Source: Flaccisagitta enflata (lineage: Eukaryota > Chaetognatha > Sagittoidea > Aphragmophora). Taken from it: a DNA stretch of 64,000 nt. A program made the position numbers and the translations under genes. Position 1 is the stretch's first letter; the number at the start of each line of letters is the position of its first letter. Shown here one piece after another: positions 40,215 to 56,163 of this stretch. The DNA is taken from positions 26,226,001-26,290,000 of the forward strand of contig OZ231126.1 of NCBI GenBank assembly GCA_965153355.1, read 5' to 3'. The notes beneath the pieces are model-generated. The model did no database searches. It was not told where the DNA came from and worked only from the letters and a program-made list of their open reading frames with translations.

Positions 40215-40555
40215 CGCCATTGCCCTGTCTAGCAAAGTCATGTCATTTTCGCCTATCGCCATTGCCCCGTCCAGCCAAGTCAAGCCATTTCGGCCCATCG
40301 CCACGGCCCCGTCCAGCCAACACAGACCATTTTTGCCCATCGCCATTGCCTTGTCCAGCCAACACAGACCATTTTCGCCCATCGCCATTGCCCCGTCCAG
40401 CCAAGTCAAGCCATTTTCGCCCATCGCCACGGCCCCGTCCAGCCAACACAGACCATTTTCGCCCATCGCCACGGCCCCTTATGGCCAACACAGACCATTT
40501 TCGCCCATCGCCATTGCCTTGTCCAGCCAAACCAAGCCCTTTCCGACCCCTGAGA
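40215..40555. repeat. 42-nt minisatellite, about eight copies
   Basis: Units of TTTTCGCCCATCGCCATTGC and CCCGTCCAGCCAACACAGACC; the unit length is a multiple of three, so several frames stay open. Confidence 0.9.
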
Positions 40556-40714
40556 GGGAGCGACCTTTTAACCTCAAAAGTTGGGCATTGACCAGTCAAA
40601 TGACGGGCAGCCTTTGCTCGCCTTTGCTTCGGGTTTTGCTCGCGGGCGAATGGCAAACATCGAGAGGAACAAACTTTGCCGCGGTTCGCGGAGGCGGTTG
40701 CAGCCGCTGTGATG

Positions 40715-40935
40715 GCGGATATGTGAAGATGTTGGTAGCTGTGGTTGCAAGAGCATCGGAGGCGTTGGTGGCTATGGTGACAGCGCAAGTTGGTCGATAG
40801 CGGCTGTGATAGTAGAACATTGGAGGCCTTGGTGGCTGTGGTGGCATCGCATGTGGGTCGATGGTGGTTGTGGTAGCAGAGCATCGGGGGTGTTGGTGGC
40901 TGCGGTGATGGCGCATTGGGGTCGATGATTTTGAT
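40715..40935. repeat. 57-nt minisatellite, about four copies
   Basis: Units of AGAGCATCGGAGGCGTTGGT and GGCTATGGTGACAGCGCA. Confidence 0.75.
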
Positions 40936-41042
40936 GCCATGGCGGCTAGGATGAAGTGGGTGCGAGGAGCAAAGGTGGGGTCAAAAATCGCCTTAGCTAA
41001 GGCCATGACATTAACAAGTAATTGAAGCCTCACCCCCCCAAA

Positions 41043-41416
41043 ACAAGCCCAAGAGGGCAACAGTCGCGTGCGTCTGGCAATGACAAACAAAAGAACGAAA
41101 TCATGTTGAAATGTTAAGAATGTTAAAAAAAGTTAAAAGATGTTAAAGAATAATAGAGAATGTTAGAAAATGTTAAAAAGTGTTAAAAACTTAGAAATAT
41201 CAAAAAAGGTAAAATTTGAGGAAATGTTAAAAAATGTTGAAAAATTCTAAAAAATGTTAAAAGATGTAAAGAATGTTAAGAAACGTCAAAACATGTTAAG
41301 AAACGTTAAAATGATCAAAAATTTAGAAATATTTGTTTTGGACCGACCGACCGACCGACCGACCGACCGACCGACCAACAGACCAAGGTGTAGAGTCGCG
41401 TGCACGCGACTAAAAA
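41043..41416 (+). repeat. hairpin-ended dispersed repeat, GCCC-AAGA-GGGC subfamily
   Basis: Starts ACAAGCCCAAGAGGGCAACA with AGTCGCGTGCGTCTGG. The middle is a degenerate tandem of GTTAAAAAATGTTAAGAAAT-type units (41100-41335), then (CCGA)n, GGTGTAG and hairpin AGTCGCG-TGCA-CGCGACT followed by AAAAA. Confidence 0.78.
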
Positions 41417-41563
41417 GCTGTTATTACATAAGGGCAGTTGAGAGAGTACCAAAGAGATACAAAAAAAGACAAAAGATACAACTTAATCAAATTAAAAGAA
41501 TAGGTACAGATAAAAAGGCTTTGACCGTTCGTTTCCCCTGTCTGTCTGTCCTATGTACATGTA

Positions 41564-41693
<130 letters not shown>

Positions 41694-42009
41694 TTTTTTC
41701 TCCTTGCACCATCACACTCCCTCTTTCGCTGTCGTGTGTTCGCGTGATCTCGGCCCTGCAACGAGTCATGAATCCCAAATCGCGTTTTGCTGACAGAAAA
41801 TTTGGATTCCAACAAAAAAAAAAAAGAGGCAGAAAAAAGAAGCAAAAAAAGGAAAAATGGAAGACTAAAAAAAGAAAAAGAACAGAACTGAAAGCTTGGA
41901 GGAGAAGCGAAAAAAAGAAGCTGGCTAACTTTTTCGGGGTCAAGATCTCACCAAGAATAAAGAGACAGATGGAAATGGATGATGATGATGAAAAAGGGAG
42001 AGGAAGAAG

Positions 42010-42108
42010 AGGAAGAAGAAAAGAAGAAGAAGAAGAAGAAGAAGAAGACGAAGACGAAGACGAAGACGAAGACGAAGAAGAAGAAGAAGAAGAAGAAGAG
42101 GGAGGGAG
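42010..42108. repeat. GAA/GACGAA repeat
   Basis: GAAGAAGAA, then GACGAAGACGAAGACGAA, then GAA again. Confidence 0.88.
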
Positions 42109-42119
42109 GGAATAAACAA

Positions 42120-42960
42120 TGAAAGAAGGATAGTCACTGAAGTCTGTAATAAAAACCTTATTTGCATATCGCAGTTTTAAGATGATTGCTCCATTGTGAT
42201 GTCATTTAGTTGAAATACAGTCAATTGGACTTAGAACTACGACTTTGAATTAGATTTTGCTTCAATGTGAAATAAAAAAAAAAACTATCGCGCATTAAAA
42301 AAGCATCAATATTGTCTTGTGTTTCACGTAGCCTACCGCGAATCAGATTTCTATTGATGAATAAATATTTAAAAAAAACTCATCATATCAGAGATAACAT
42401 ATATCGTCGGACTGTAGTCAACGTTACGGATTGGGTCGCCACGGTCCTTCCTTGGCAAGAAAATATAGATAAAGTTCTGGGGGGAGTAAAGAAGAATCCA
42501 GGACAGTTAATAAGCAGACAGAACAAACGGAAGAGAGTATGAGGGACAGAAAGAATAGCAAGGAGGTTGAAATTTGAATAAGAAAAGATATACAATTGTT
42601 TAAAGGAACAAACAAGAGAAGTCAAAAGGAGAGCCAACAAAGCGAAGAACTACAGAGAGATAGAAAATCGATTGAATTAGTTCCCGAAATCAAATTTAAG
42701 TCATGACACGTCCAATAACCTCATGAGACTAAGCTTGGGGTAGTAATGTAGTGAATGGAGGATGAAGGGAAGATCACCGATGAAAAGGGAGGAGGAGTTT
42801 GGAGAGGAAGAGGAGAAGAAGAAGAAGAAGAAGAATGAGCAGTGAATGGAAGAGTAAAAGGAGGAAACTCAGGGGAGGGGAATCAAACGCTAAGTTTGCA
42901 AAGAATGAGATTAGTGACACTGAATCCTCCATCCATCATAATCCCAAATTCAGATACTGT
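42120..42960. other. gene-free stretch
   Basis: Unique-looking sequence; the one plus-strand open frame at about 42312-42542 has no recognisable domain or splice context. Confidence 0.4.
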
Positions 42961-42974
42961 TACAACTGTAGAAT

Positions 42975-42976
<2 letters not shown>

Positions 42977-43064
<88 letters not shown>
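42977..43064. repeat. (CT)n microsatellite
   Basis: About 44 CT units. Confidence 0.95.
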
Positions 43065-43065
<1 letters not shown>

Positions 43066-43147
43066 CCTATAGTCGTTGAAGGAAAGGAGGCTCTTTTAAT
43101 AAAATGGCAGTGAAAAAGTGGGAGGAGAAAAGAGATGGCTTGAAATG

Positions 43148-43166
43148 GATAGAAGAAGAAGAAGAA

Positions 43167-43213
<47 letters not shown>

Positions 43214-43289
43214 AGAAGAAGAAGAAGAAGAAGAAGAAGAAGAAGAAAAAGAAGAAAAAGAAATGGAAAACAACAACAACAATAACAAT

Positions 43290-43348
<59 letters not shown>

Positions 43349-43393
43349 CCACAACCACAACCACAACCACAACCACAACCACAACAACAACAG
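43148..43393. repeat. compound (GAA)n-(CAA)n-(CAACCA)n microsatellite
   Basis: About 37 GAA units, a short AATAAC transition, about 20 CAA units, then eight CAACCA units. Same order as the tract at 19.5 kb. Confidence 0.95.
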
Positions 43394-43499
43394 AGCGTGG
43401 GGAACTATGAAATTGAATATCATTGAGTAAGAGAAGCAGCGGGGTGGGAGGAGGAGGAGGAAGAGGAGGAAGAGGAGGGGGAATAGCGTTTGATCGATA

Positions 43500-44450
43500 A
43501 TCGAGGTTAGATTAGGTCAGATTAGTCCTGAGATTAGGTCGACTCGCGCGATCGCGTTTGTCGTCAAAATGTCAAAAGACTCAATTCTTTGGCCTCGTCC
43601 AAAATTAAAGGATTAAGAAACGATTCGCCTTCGGAACCATCAAACTCATTTTTCGCCTCATAATCACTCAGTCAACCGAGAGAGAAGGAGAAGAAAATGT
43701 ACCAAATCTGAGAATGATATCAACTGAAAAAAAATTATCAGCAGTACCATCAGACTAGTAACAATGAGGTTCAGTGACTAAGACAGCCTATTCGGATTGA
43801 TTGAGGGGTTGACCAGCTACAACTACAATTCTTTGATAAGTTGACTCCAGTGATAGTGGGGCATAGTTGTGGCTTCTTGGCTTCAAGCCCCTAAGTAAAT
43901 TCTATCTTGAGTAATAATGAATAAGCACGGTATTCAGTAACTTGTATATCTTCAATCTCACTTATTGACATTTGGTTTATCAGACTTTTTTTCATTTATT
44001 CCTCAATCATATTTCCCGATACCCATCATATCGAGATCTTATTCGACGATGACAGTTAATAGTTTTGAATCAAATTTAATTTACTGAGATTCATTATTCC
44101 TTCCTCCTTGATTTTGAATCGTGGTTGGCCTAAGGAATATTTGATGGATATCCTTGTCAAAAAATTTCACCTTTTTGTATTTTTCGCTATTCCCGAGTCA
44201 ATTATTTCTCCGTCTAAACTAAAGACAGGACAAATACATCTTCTTCCTTTTAAAAAAAGTTATACATCGAGTCTTTTCCCCATTTTTTGCCAGACATTCT
44301 ACTTTTTTTCTTAATTTTGAAACTCATATAAATAAAACACGCAATCTTCTCATTCATTTAAACGAGGGCACAGATTTTTTTTTTCAAATTTGACGTTTAT
44401 CTGAGTTTGATTTTATTCTTCGATTGTCTCTTTAAATGGCCAAGTCGTAG
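43500..44450. other. gene-free stretch
   Basis: AT-rich unique sequence, no supported feature. Confidence 0.45.
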
Positions 44451-44507
44451 ATCAAGAAAGTGATGGGGGGACCCTCTCTATGCCCCCAGGGGGGTTTTCG
44501 TCGACGG

Positions 44508-44511
<4 letters not shown>

Positions 44512-44590
<79 letters not shown>
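44512..44590. repeat. (AG)n microsatellite
   Basis: About 39 AG units. Confidence 0.95.
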
Positions 44591-44591
<1 letters not shown>

Positions 44592-45510
44592 AAATTCCAG
44601 TCTTGAGTCCTTTCCATTGTCCGTGTCAACGAAAAAGGGAGGAGAAGTCAAGTGCCCTTAGCAGCAGGTTATCATCAGCTCTTTAAATAAAAGTTTAATT
44701 TCTTCCTCGACTTTTTTTATTTATGCTTTTTTAATTTCTTCGTTGGCCTTTTTCTCTCTCGGTTTAACATTAAGTACTTCCGCAGTCTCATTTTGATCAG
44801 ATAAAAAAAACATATGCCATGCCAAGTATGCAAATTTTCTTGATACCATTATAAACGTCAACTTAAAAATTATGTACCATATAAGATAAATGGAAATTAT
44901 GGTTTTGTGACAAATGGTTTTATTGATAGCCAACGACAAATGGCGGCAAAATGACATGTCCCGACAGTTTTATGGCAGAAACGATTTAGAGACCAGAAGG
45001 GAATTTAAGTTCATGTAGCAGTAAACGGATTTTGTAAGGCCAAAAACGTTTTGATCAAGCCTAGTCACCTTTTTTAAGAGTTATGACTCATCATTTTACA
45101 TTGTTTTGCTCTTTTTGACCACAGCTATCCTAACCTAAACATTAAAAAGTAATGACCTTGTTTGAGAATTTGATATAGAAGCAATCGTGTGTAAGGGACA
45201 AAAAGAGGCTTTATAGCGAAATTCAACTGTAATTCAGTTCAATAAAATCCAAGTACGAAGAGACCTTAGAACTGATATAATTCTTGGCGTCCGTCTTCGT
45301 ACATCCTCGTTGATAACACCCACGATCTAGACATTTACGTCGTCCAATAATTCTTTATTGAAGGGCCTTTAATCAAGCCAGGTTACGGAAAAACGATGTC
45401 GAAGGAGGGCCAAAAATTATGGCGACTTAATGTAATTGAGTGGAGAATGATTTACTCGCACTAATAAATCCAAATTAATCGTGCTTCTCTCTCTCTCTCT
45501 CTCTCTCTCT

Positions 45511-45578
45511 GTTGGTCTGTAACGCATTCGTTCGACGATCCACACGTCGCACCTTATTGGCCTACTTGGCCTTGTTTT
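45511..45578 (-). repeat. hairpin-ended repeat, 5' fragment cut by a CT tract
   Basis: Minus strand: ACAAGGCCAAGTAGGCCAAT, AAGGTGCGACGTGTGGATCG, TCGAACGAATGCGTTACAGA, then it ends at a (CT)n tract at 45510. Same subfamily as 26586-26699. Confidence 0.65.
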
Positions 45579-45627
45579 TTTAATCTTTCCTTTTCCATAC
45601 CCCTAAGTTTCTAAAATTTTATCTCTT

Positions 45628-45777
<150 letters not shown>

Positions 45778-45922
45778 ATCTTCTGTTTTTTTCTCTCTCT
45801 CCTTGCTTCCGATCAATCAATGTTGGTGGCGACGCCGACTGATGATGCATCACATTTCTTCTCCTTCTTTTAGGATTGATCTTTTTAGAAAAAAAGTGAC
45901 ATTTTCTCTCCCTTAAGTTTTG

Positions 45923-46037
<115 letters not shown>

Positions 46038-46792
46038 ATGATCATGGACAAAAGGAAATTAAGATTTACGGCGCGGCACTCCTTGCTCCTATAGTGCTCC
46101 TCCTTTTTGAAGACGATCGACTTCTCATTTCTCATTTTTACAACTTGCTCAATTAATTTTATTAACGATTACAACTCTTTGGGCGAGCGGAGAGAAAATA
46201 ATTAATAAGCGATAACGAGAGGCTATAAGAGACGAAGTTATAAAAAGAGAAATAAAGAGACGAAAAGAAAGGGGAGAAAAAAATACAATCTCAATGATCA
46301 GATGTCTGAATTTTCCTTTAAATGATATTTGTTTTTAAAGGAGAAAACAAGCGTTTAAACACTTATATTCACCGTGACAAATCACATCTAGGAAGTCAAC
46401 TTCGATCACTTACTGGGTGCCATTTTATCCGACCTACTTTGCTTTTTTTCTCTCTCCTATTTTGCACCTCCTGATCATTTGTTGTCCGTTTGTTTGCATT
46501 TTCGAAATATTTGTCTTTTCATCCGGAACCTTGAAAAACATAAAATTCGAAGCTCCTATTTCTGAAGGCCCAAAAAACAATCCGCATCGTCAACAAGTAA
46601 TCTTGTAATTTTCCTTTCCTTTTATTTTCAGATCAGCGGCGGAGTTTTCTTTTTCCGCTCCGCTTCACTTCATAGAAAACAGGCTCACGGCCATTTACAA
46701 GACTCAAAATAAACAATGACTATAATATCCTAGATGACATTTTCAATACGTTATCAAAACCATTGAAAGATTCAGCGGTTCGTCAGAATTTC

Positions 46793-47071
46793 ATGTTTAA
46801 AATCTCATCTCCCAAAATGAAGCAACGCCCCGAAAGAAGCTCCAATTCTTCGTCAACCGGAATCTCCAACTTTCTGTCGAGCGGAAGTCGCAGCCCTTCG
46901 TCGATCGTCAACGCCTTAATCCACGTCGACAACCGTCCTTCCGTTTCGACTTCCATAACACGCGTCTCCTCCCCTCATTCTTCACCTTCATCTTCTTCTT
47001 CTTCGTCTTCTGCAAATTTGTTTACACTTCGTCTCTTCCCGTCTCCGATTGGACGTATCTGGGTTATGTGA
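46793..47071 (+). CDS. Ser-rich open frame, possible 5' exon of an unknown gene
   Basis: ATG 46793 opens 92 codons: MFKISSPKMKQRPERSSNSS, then GISNFLSSGSRSPSSIVNAL, then a Ser run and a stop at 47069. Mixed use of AGC/TCG/TCC serine codons and CGC/CGA/AGA arginine codons suggests coding rather than microsatellite, at least before the TCT run. It lies 5.5 kb upstream of Hox3 exon A on the same strand, but no splice connection can be shown. Confidence 0.28.
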   Translation: MFKISSPKMKQRPERSSNSSSTGISNFLSSGSRSPSSIVNALIHVDNRPSVSTSITRVSSPHSSPSSSSSSSSANLFTLRLFPSPIGRIWVM

Positions 47072-47308
47072 ATGAGTTACAACCTCCGTCGGGACCCACA
47101 ACGACGATTTTAGCCCGGGACTTCCCCAGTCAAAATTCGTCTACATCTGGGCGTCCTCTCTTACTAGTCTCCTCCTTCCTCCCTTCTCCCTCCCATTCCT
47201 CCCTCACCCTCCAAAATTGACGTCAAGTAACCCACGCAAAAGAAGAGAAGGAACCTCGCGAAAGGTGAATACATGTCAAACCCCCCACCCCGAAAGAATT
47301 TCAATCAG

Positions 47309-47551
<243 letters not shown>

Positions 47552-48268
47552 AAACTGAGAGAGACCACAGTCAGACCACTGGGAGAGACCACAGTCGATC
47601 ATTCAGGACAGTATTCACTAAGGAAGAAAAAAATAGAAATGTGAAAAATCGGTGAAAAAAAAGAAAAGAAGAAAAAAGAAATAGTGAACGAAGTGAGAAT
47701 CGAATTGAATGATTTTGATGAGTTTTGGACCACCAAAAGAGTCCCAAAGATCGAAGCGCCAAAGAGGTATTTAAACTCAGAAAATGATTGGTTCTCCGCA
47801 CGCTTGAATTCGATTTTTTTTTCTGTCGATGAGGCTCCGCATCATGATGGAACGTATTGGTTCTATCTCAAGGTTTGTCCGTCTGTGACATTTGGTTAGT
47901 CATCATATCCATTAACATTTGAAATATTTTTAGTCATCATATCCATTCACATTTGAAATATTTTATGTGCAGACAGTTTTGCTCAGGAGAAATTGACATT
48001 TTCGAGAAAGTGCCACTTTTTTTTCAAAAGCTTTATCGATCATCTTTTCATTGTCATGTTCAAAATGCTGCGTTGGTCCGTTGGTCAAGCTTGCAAAAGG
48101 TACCTTAACGCTTACTTTCCTTTCTTCTTTGTGGTCCATGGTCATCCCTCTTTACCCCCCTCCCCCCCCCCTTCCCCGATATAAAGGTACCATGATTGTC
48201 CATCTGAAGGCAAGTAGTTTCTGGAGACGATTGCTCGGCGCTCCAACTTCGCTCATTCTTCCACATAA

Positions 48269-48469
48269 AACAAGGCCGGGTACACAGCTACCCCAGTTGC
48301 GTGCGAGTGGGCAAGGGCCGTCTTTGTGGTCACTTCATCATTCGGGCAGGAGCAGTGAGGCCAAAGACCGCTAAATCCCCAAGAAAATAAAGTGTGAAGG
48401 ACCGATGGACTGACGGACCGAAGGACTGACATAGTGGGTTGTAGAGTCGCGTAGCACCCGACTAAAAAC
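48269..48469 (+). repeat. hairpin-ended dispersed repeat
   Basis: AACAAGGCCGGGTACACAGC, CAGTTGCGTGCGAGTGGGCA, a diverged middle with GGTCACTTCATCATTCGG, a GGAC-like run, GTTGTAG and a decayed hairpin AGTCGCGTAGCACCCGACT then AAAAA. Confidence 0.72.
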
Positions 48470-48699
48470 TCATAGTTGATGATCTCGAACGCCATCACTA
48501 GCAGTAACCATGTCCATGAAAGCCAATAATTACTTTTATTTTCATAGTTACCCCTACCATCACTTTGAGTAACAAAAGAAACTAGCATAATTGAGGTGCA
48601 AAAGTTTCTTTAAGCTTCAAGCTTTAAGCTTTAAAATCTAAGACAGGATTGTTTGCCATGATTTTACTCCCGGATGCTTACCTATTTCGGGTTTAGACA

Positions 48700-48807
<108 letters not shown>

Positions 48808-48937
48808 TCTGTTTGAAAGCGAACGAGAGTGATAGTTCTCCTCCCCCTTTGAGTTAAAAACTAACTGGAGGTTGGCCCACATGTCGCTTACGCAGTCGGA
48901 TTACGTGGATTAAGCTTGAAGGGAAAAAAAGCAGAAG

Positions 48938-49200
48938 TAGAAGAAGAAGAAGAAGAAGAAGAAGAAGAAGAAGAAGAAGAAGAAGAAGAAGAAGAAAAAA
49001 GAAAAAGAAAGAAGAAGAAGAAGAAGAAGAAGAAGAAGAAGAAGAAGAAGAAGAAGAAGAAGAAGAAGAAGAAGAAGAAGAAGAAGAAGCAGAAGAAGAA
49101 GAAGAAGAAGAGAAAAAAAAGAAGAAAAAGAAGAAAAAGAAGAAAAAGAAGAAAAAGAAGAAAAAGAAGAAAAAGAAGAAAAAGAGGAAGAAGAAGAAGA
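48938..49200. repeat. (GAA)n/(GAAAAA)n purine tract
   Basis: GAA runs, then seven GAAAAAGAAGAAAAA units; all-purine for about 260 nt. Lies just left of copy 4 of the minisatellite-bearing element. Confidence 0.93.
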
Positions 49201-49267
49201 AAGTAAAACGAAGGAGCAGAATAAGGCAAAGCAGGAGATAAAACAGGTCGCCCAAGGGCAATATATG

Positions 49268-49978
49268 GTCAGCGATACCCTTTGCCCTGCTTTGACTGAT
49301 TGTGAGTTGGAGTGAGGGGAAGCAGGGCAGCGGCCCCGAAGGGGACGAAGTCCTGTAGAACACAGGGGGACTTTCGTTCGTCCTGCGTTACCTGGATGAG
49401 ATGCTACATAGAGGGTTGACTGAAGGCCTTCAAGAGCTTAAATTGAGGTCTAAGAAGGCTGATGTAAGGCCTGAGAATGCCAATTGGAAGCTTGAGAGGA
49501 CAAACTTGAGGCCTAATTTGAGGCATGAGAGGACAGGTTTGAGGCATGGGAATTTCGATTTGAGGCCTGCGAGGCCTAGTTTGAGGTCTGAAAGGCCAGG
49601 TTTGTGGCCTGAGAGGTTGGATTTGAGGCCTGAGAGGCCGGATTTGAGGCCTGAGAGGCTGGATTTGAGGCCTGAGAGGCTGGATTTGAGGCCTGAGAGG
49701 CTGGATTTGAGGCCTGAGAGGCTGGATTTGAGGCCTGAGAGGCTGGATTTGAGGCCTGAGAGGCTGGATTTGAGGCGTGAGAGGCTGGATTTGAGGCCTG
49801 AGAGGCTGGATTTGAGGCCTGAGAGGCTGGATTTGAGGCCTGAGAGGCTGAATTTGAGGCCTAAGGGGCCTGATAAGGGGGGGACGCACGAACGAACGAA
49901 CGGACGGACGAACGAACGAACGAACAAAAGTCCCCCTGTGTTCTACAGGACTTTGTCCCCTTCGGGGCCGCTGCCCAA
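49268..49978 (+). repeat. minisatellite-bearing inverted-repeat element, copy 4 (largest)
   Basis: GGTCAGCGATACCCTTTGCC starts it; GGGCAGCGGCCCCGAAGGGG at 49327 continues ACGAAGTCCTGTAGAACACA and recurs inverted at 49920-49977. The core is about fourteen 21-nt units of TTGAGGCCTGAGAGGCTGGAT, open as a LRPERLD heptad. Confidence 0.8.
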
Positions 49979-49989
49979 AAAGGGAGAAT

Positions 49990-49994
49990 ACAAA

Positions 49995-50029
<35 letters not shown>

Positions 50030-50300
50030 AGAAGAAGAAGAAGAAGAAGAAGAAGAAGAAGAAGAAGAAGAAGAAGAAGAAGGAGAGGAGGAAAAAGAAG
50101 ATGAAGAAGAAAAAGAAAAAGAAATAGAAATAGAAATAGAAGAAGAAGAAGAAGAAGAAGAAGAAGAAGAAGAAGAAGAAGAAGAAGAAGAAGAAGAAGA
50201 AGAAGAAGAAGAAGACGAAGAAAAAAAAAGAAATAGTAGAAGGATAAAGGAAAAAGAGGAACGAGAAAAAGAAGAAGAGAAAGAAAAAAAAAATAAGAGG
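49990..50300. repeat. (GAA)n purine tract
   Basis: GAA runs with GGAGAGGAGG and GAAATA interruptions; directly right of copy 4, so the element sits between two GAA tracts. Confidence 0.93.
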
Positions 50301-50451
50301 AAAAAGATATTTCTCATCTGCCGATGATCCATCAAAAGGGTCGAGTTGAAAAAGTTAAAAAAATTAACATGAGGGTAGACAAGTCTGACATGTCTGACAT
50401 GGCCATGACGTGGCCAACATGTTAAGAAAAAGATGGATGAAGATGAACTAG

Positions 50452-50454
<3 letters not shown>

Positions 50455-50527
<73 letters not shown>
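50455..50527. repeat. (CT)n microsatellite
   Basis: About 36 CT units. Confidence 0.95.
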
Positions 50528-50529
<2 letters not shown>

Positions 50530-50574
50530 CAAATTCACAGAATGACTCTTTTAACTTATGTTCACAGTAAGACA

Positions 50575-50640
50575 GGGTGTAACAAGGTCATTAGACCTAA
50601 GTCGCGTGCGTCGGCACTTTCAAAAAAGTCATGCCTTTTC
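50575..50640 (+). repeat. hairpin-ended repeat, 5' fragment
   Basis: AACAAGGTCATTAGACCTAA holds another 5' stem variant (AGGTC-ATTA-GACCT), followed by GTCGCGTGCGTCGGCAC. No 3' part nearby. Confidence 0.5.
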
Positions 50641-50776
50641 AGGTGGTGCTAAGCAGAATTTTTTGGGATCAATATTTTTTTAATTATGAAGCTCTAAACT
50701 TGATTGCTACATTATGCAATTTTTTTTGTTTTTGGCATTCAAATTTGATGATGCGAGCCTTCATGATCCTATAGAA

Positions 50777-51038
50777 AACAAGTGACGCGGGGGTCACAAT
50801 ATGGTTGTGGTCAGGTGGTCAGGTGGGCAGGGGCAGACCGCATACAAGCCCCATCCACACCCTCACCCACCCCATGCACACTCACAAACACAGACCAGTT
50901 CAGCTGCAGCATCAAAAATGTGCGTTTTCGCACTTTTCAACTTGATCATCACGGACCAACAGACCAATGGACCAACAGACCAACAGACCTATGGACGGAC
51001 ATAGCCTCTTATAGAGTTACGTGTCCAAAACTAAAAAC
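50777..51038 (+). repeat. hairpin-ended dispersed repeat, AACAAGTGA subfamily
   Basis: AACAAGTGACGCGGGGGTCA, GGTGGGCAGGGGCAGACC, CCCACTCACAAACACAGACC-like middle, a (GGACCAACAGACCAAT)n run, GCCTCTTATAG and a decayed hairpin AGTTACGTGTCCAAAACT then AAAAA. Confidence 0.7.
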
Positions 51039-52112
51039 AAATGGAGAGATACAGAAAAGCAAGAAAGTAGCCATAATACAAATATCAAAAAAATTCAAAA
51101 CCCGCATTTACGACCTTCTTCCTTCAGCGAGGCTTTATTGGTTACTGACAGATACTAATCATATTATCATCGTTAAAAGTCATACACGGATTTTACAGTT
51201 TGTGCATGTGTGTGATGTGTTTCTTGGTGCTTGCACGTCTTTTCAAAAACATTTGGTTGGCGTGCTTGAATTCTTATTGTCTAATTTATTTGTTTTTACT
51301 TTACTGCATTAAAAACAAACCCTAGATTGATATTTGCGTGTGGCATCTATTACCAAAATACCATATTGCTCATCTCCTTATATTTCTTTTTCTCTTTTTC
51401 AGAACTGATTTCTTTACGTGTTGGCGTTGGCGTTGGCGTAGACTTAGACAACTGACTTAAGCAATCAATTTCTTCAGTCCTCAACCCGCCCTTCAAATAA
51501 GAGGAAGTTAGGGATAAAAAGGATATACAAAAAATTGTGAACTTCGTCCGAACTCTACCAAACATCGTGACCTTTCAACAACATTCTTACCACATAGTAG
51601 GGACGCTCCTAACCCCACCATTTCTACCTCGGCAGACCCATCCCTCATCGCCTACCGTCTCTACCCCACCCCCTCACCCCTACTGTTTCTGTCATTTTTT
51701 GGGCTCGATATCAGACGTTCGAAGGCCACCTATGAGGTATTTGGTGGACCTACCCTAGACAGCTCTTTAAAGGGCCCACCCAAGTTCGTGGGACGAAGGA
51801 AAGCAAATGTATCCTCGTTTTGTGACGGTTTGACGGGAAGGAAAACATTTTCACCAACAAACCGCGTTGTCAGTCAATATCGTCTCTCTCACTCTCTCTC
51901 TCTCTCTACCTGCATCTTCAACTGCGCGATCTACTTTTTTTTTTCTCTCTCTAATTCATGTTTCTATTTAATTTCAATCCTCATGCTGAGTGGAATTGAA
52001 GGCACTCGGGAAAAAAGTTAAATGCCGTAATTATTGCCAATTACCAAGTGCCACCCAAGTAGAGCCATCCGAGGAATATAATCTGCACCGCGCAACAGCA
52101 AAGAAAAAGAAA

Positions 52113-52170
<58 letters not shown>

Positions 52171-52171
52171 G

Positions 52172-52242
<71 letters not shown>

Positions 52243-52243
52243 A
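52113..52243. repeat. (GAAA)n microsatellite upstream of Hox3 exon A
   Basis: About 32 GAAA units with one GAGA interruption. Confidence 0.95.
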
Positions 52244-52529
52244 AAAAGTTGGCAAAAAAAAACGTATTAAAAACACCCGCAAAAAATAATTGGAAACTAA
52301 TTTGGTAACCAAACCACATCTGTTGTCTCTCTGTCAATCGAAAGACAGGCGATAAGACCTTTAAATTTCTTCTTCAACCGTCTGAAAAAAAAGTTCACCA
52401 ACGAGAGTCTTTTTGACTTTTGCTCCAAACAAGTCTTGTACCTCTTCTCTCCTTGATCTGGAAAAAAACAAGTTGCCTAAAGAGTTCGCGAACTTTGAAC
52501 CTAATCGACCGTTGCTCTTTTGTCGGTAG

Positions 52530-55466
<2,937 letters not shown>

Positions 55467-55676
55467 GTAAGTTTTGGATTTTTTTGTTCTCTTTTTTTGT
55501 TGCCAGAAGACTTGATTCACAAATGGATTTAAAATATGATCACGCTTGTCATCTTTTATGACAAAATTGATAAACACTTAAAAAAAACAAATAAACAAGA
55601 AGTAAACAAAACGGAAACGAGAAGTCACTCGCCTTCTCAATGATAAGTTGCACCGAAAGAGTTTCCGTTCTGAAAA

Positions 55677-56163
55677 ACAAGGCCAACGCTTATAAGTCGC
55701 GTGCGGGACATTAATAACTAAAGATGACTTGAATTGACCTAAATGACTAAAGTTGACCTTTAATGACTTAAAATGACTTAAAATGACTTAAAATGACTCA
55801 AAATGACCTAAAATGACTTAAATGATTTAATTGACCTTATTGACTTAAATGGCTTGATATAACTCAATGTGACTTAAAATGACATAGAATGACATAAAAT
55901 GACTTAAAATGACCTAAAATGACATAGAATGACTTAAAATGATGAAAAGGACTATATTGACTAGAATGACTTAGAATGACTTAGAAAAACTTAGAACGAC
56001 TTAAAACAACTTAGAATGACTTAAGATGACCTAAAATGATTTAAAATGACTAAAAATGACCTAAAGAAACCAAAGTGATAAAAGAAATAAAGTGTGACCA
56101 ACCGAACGACCGACCAACTGACAGTCAAAGCGGGGTGTAGAGTCGGGTGCACGCGACTAAAAA
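55677..56163 (+). repeat. hairpin-ended dispersed repeat, long copy with a GACTTAAAAT tandem
   Basis: AACAAGGCCAACGCTTATAA and GTCGCGTGCGGG begin the copy; the middle (about 55735-56085) is a 10-nt tandem of AAATGACTTA type; the end has a CGAC run, GGGGTGTAG and hairpin AGTCGGG-TGCA-CGCGACT (one mismatch) then AAAAA. Confidence 0.75.

Noticed and set aside
49401-50327. 308-residue frame with LRPERLD heptads and poly-E
   Set aside because: The heptads are the 21-nt minisatellite core of a dispersed element, and poly-E is a GAA tract.
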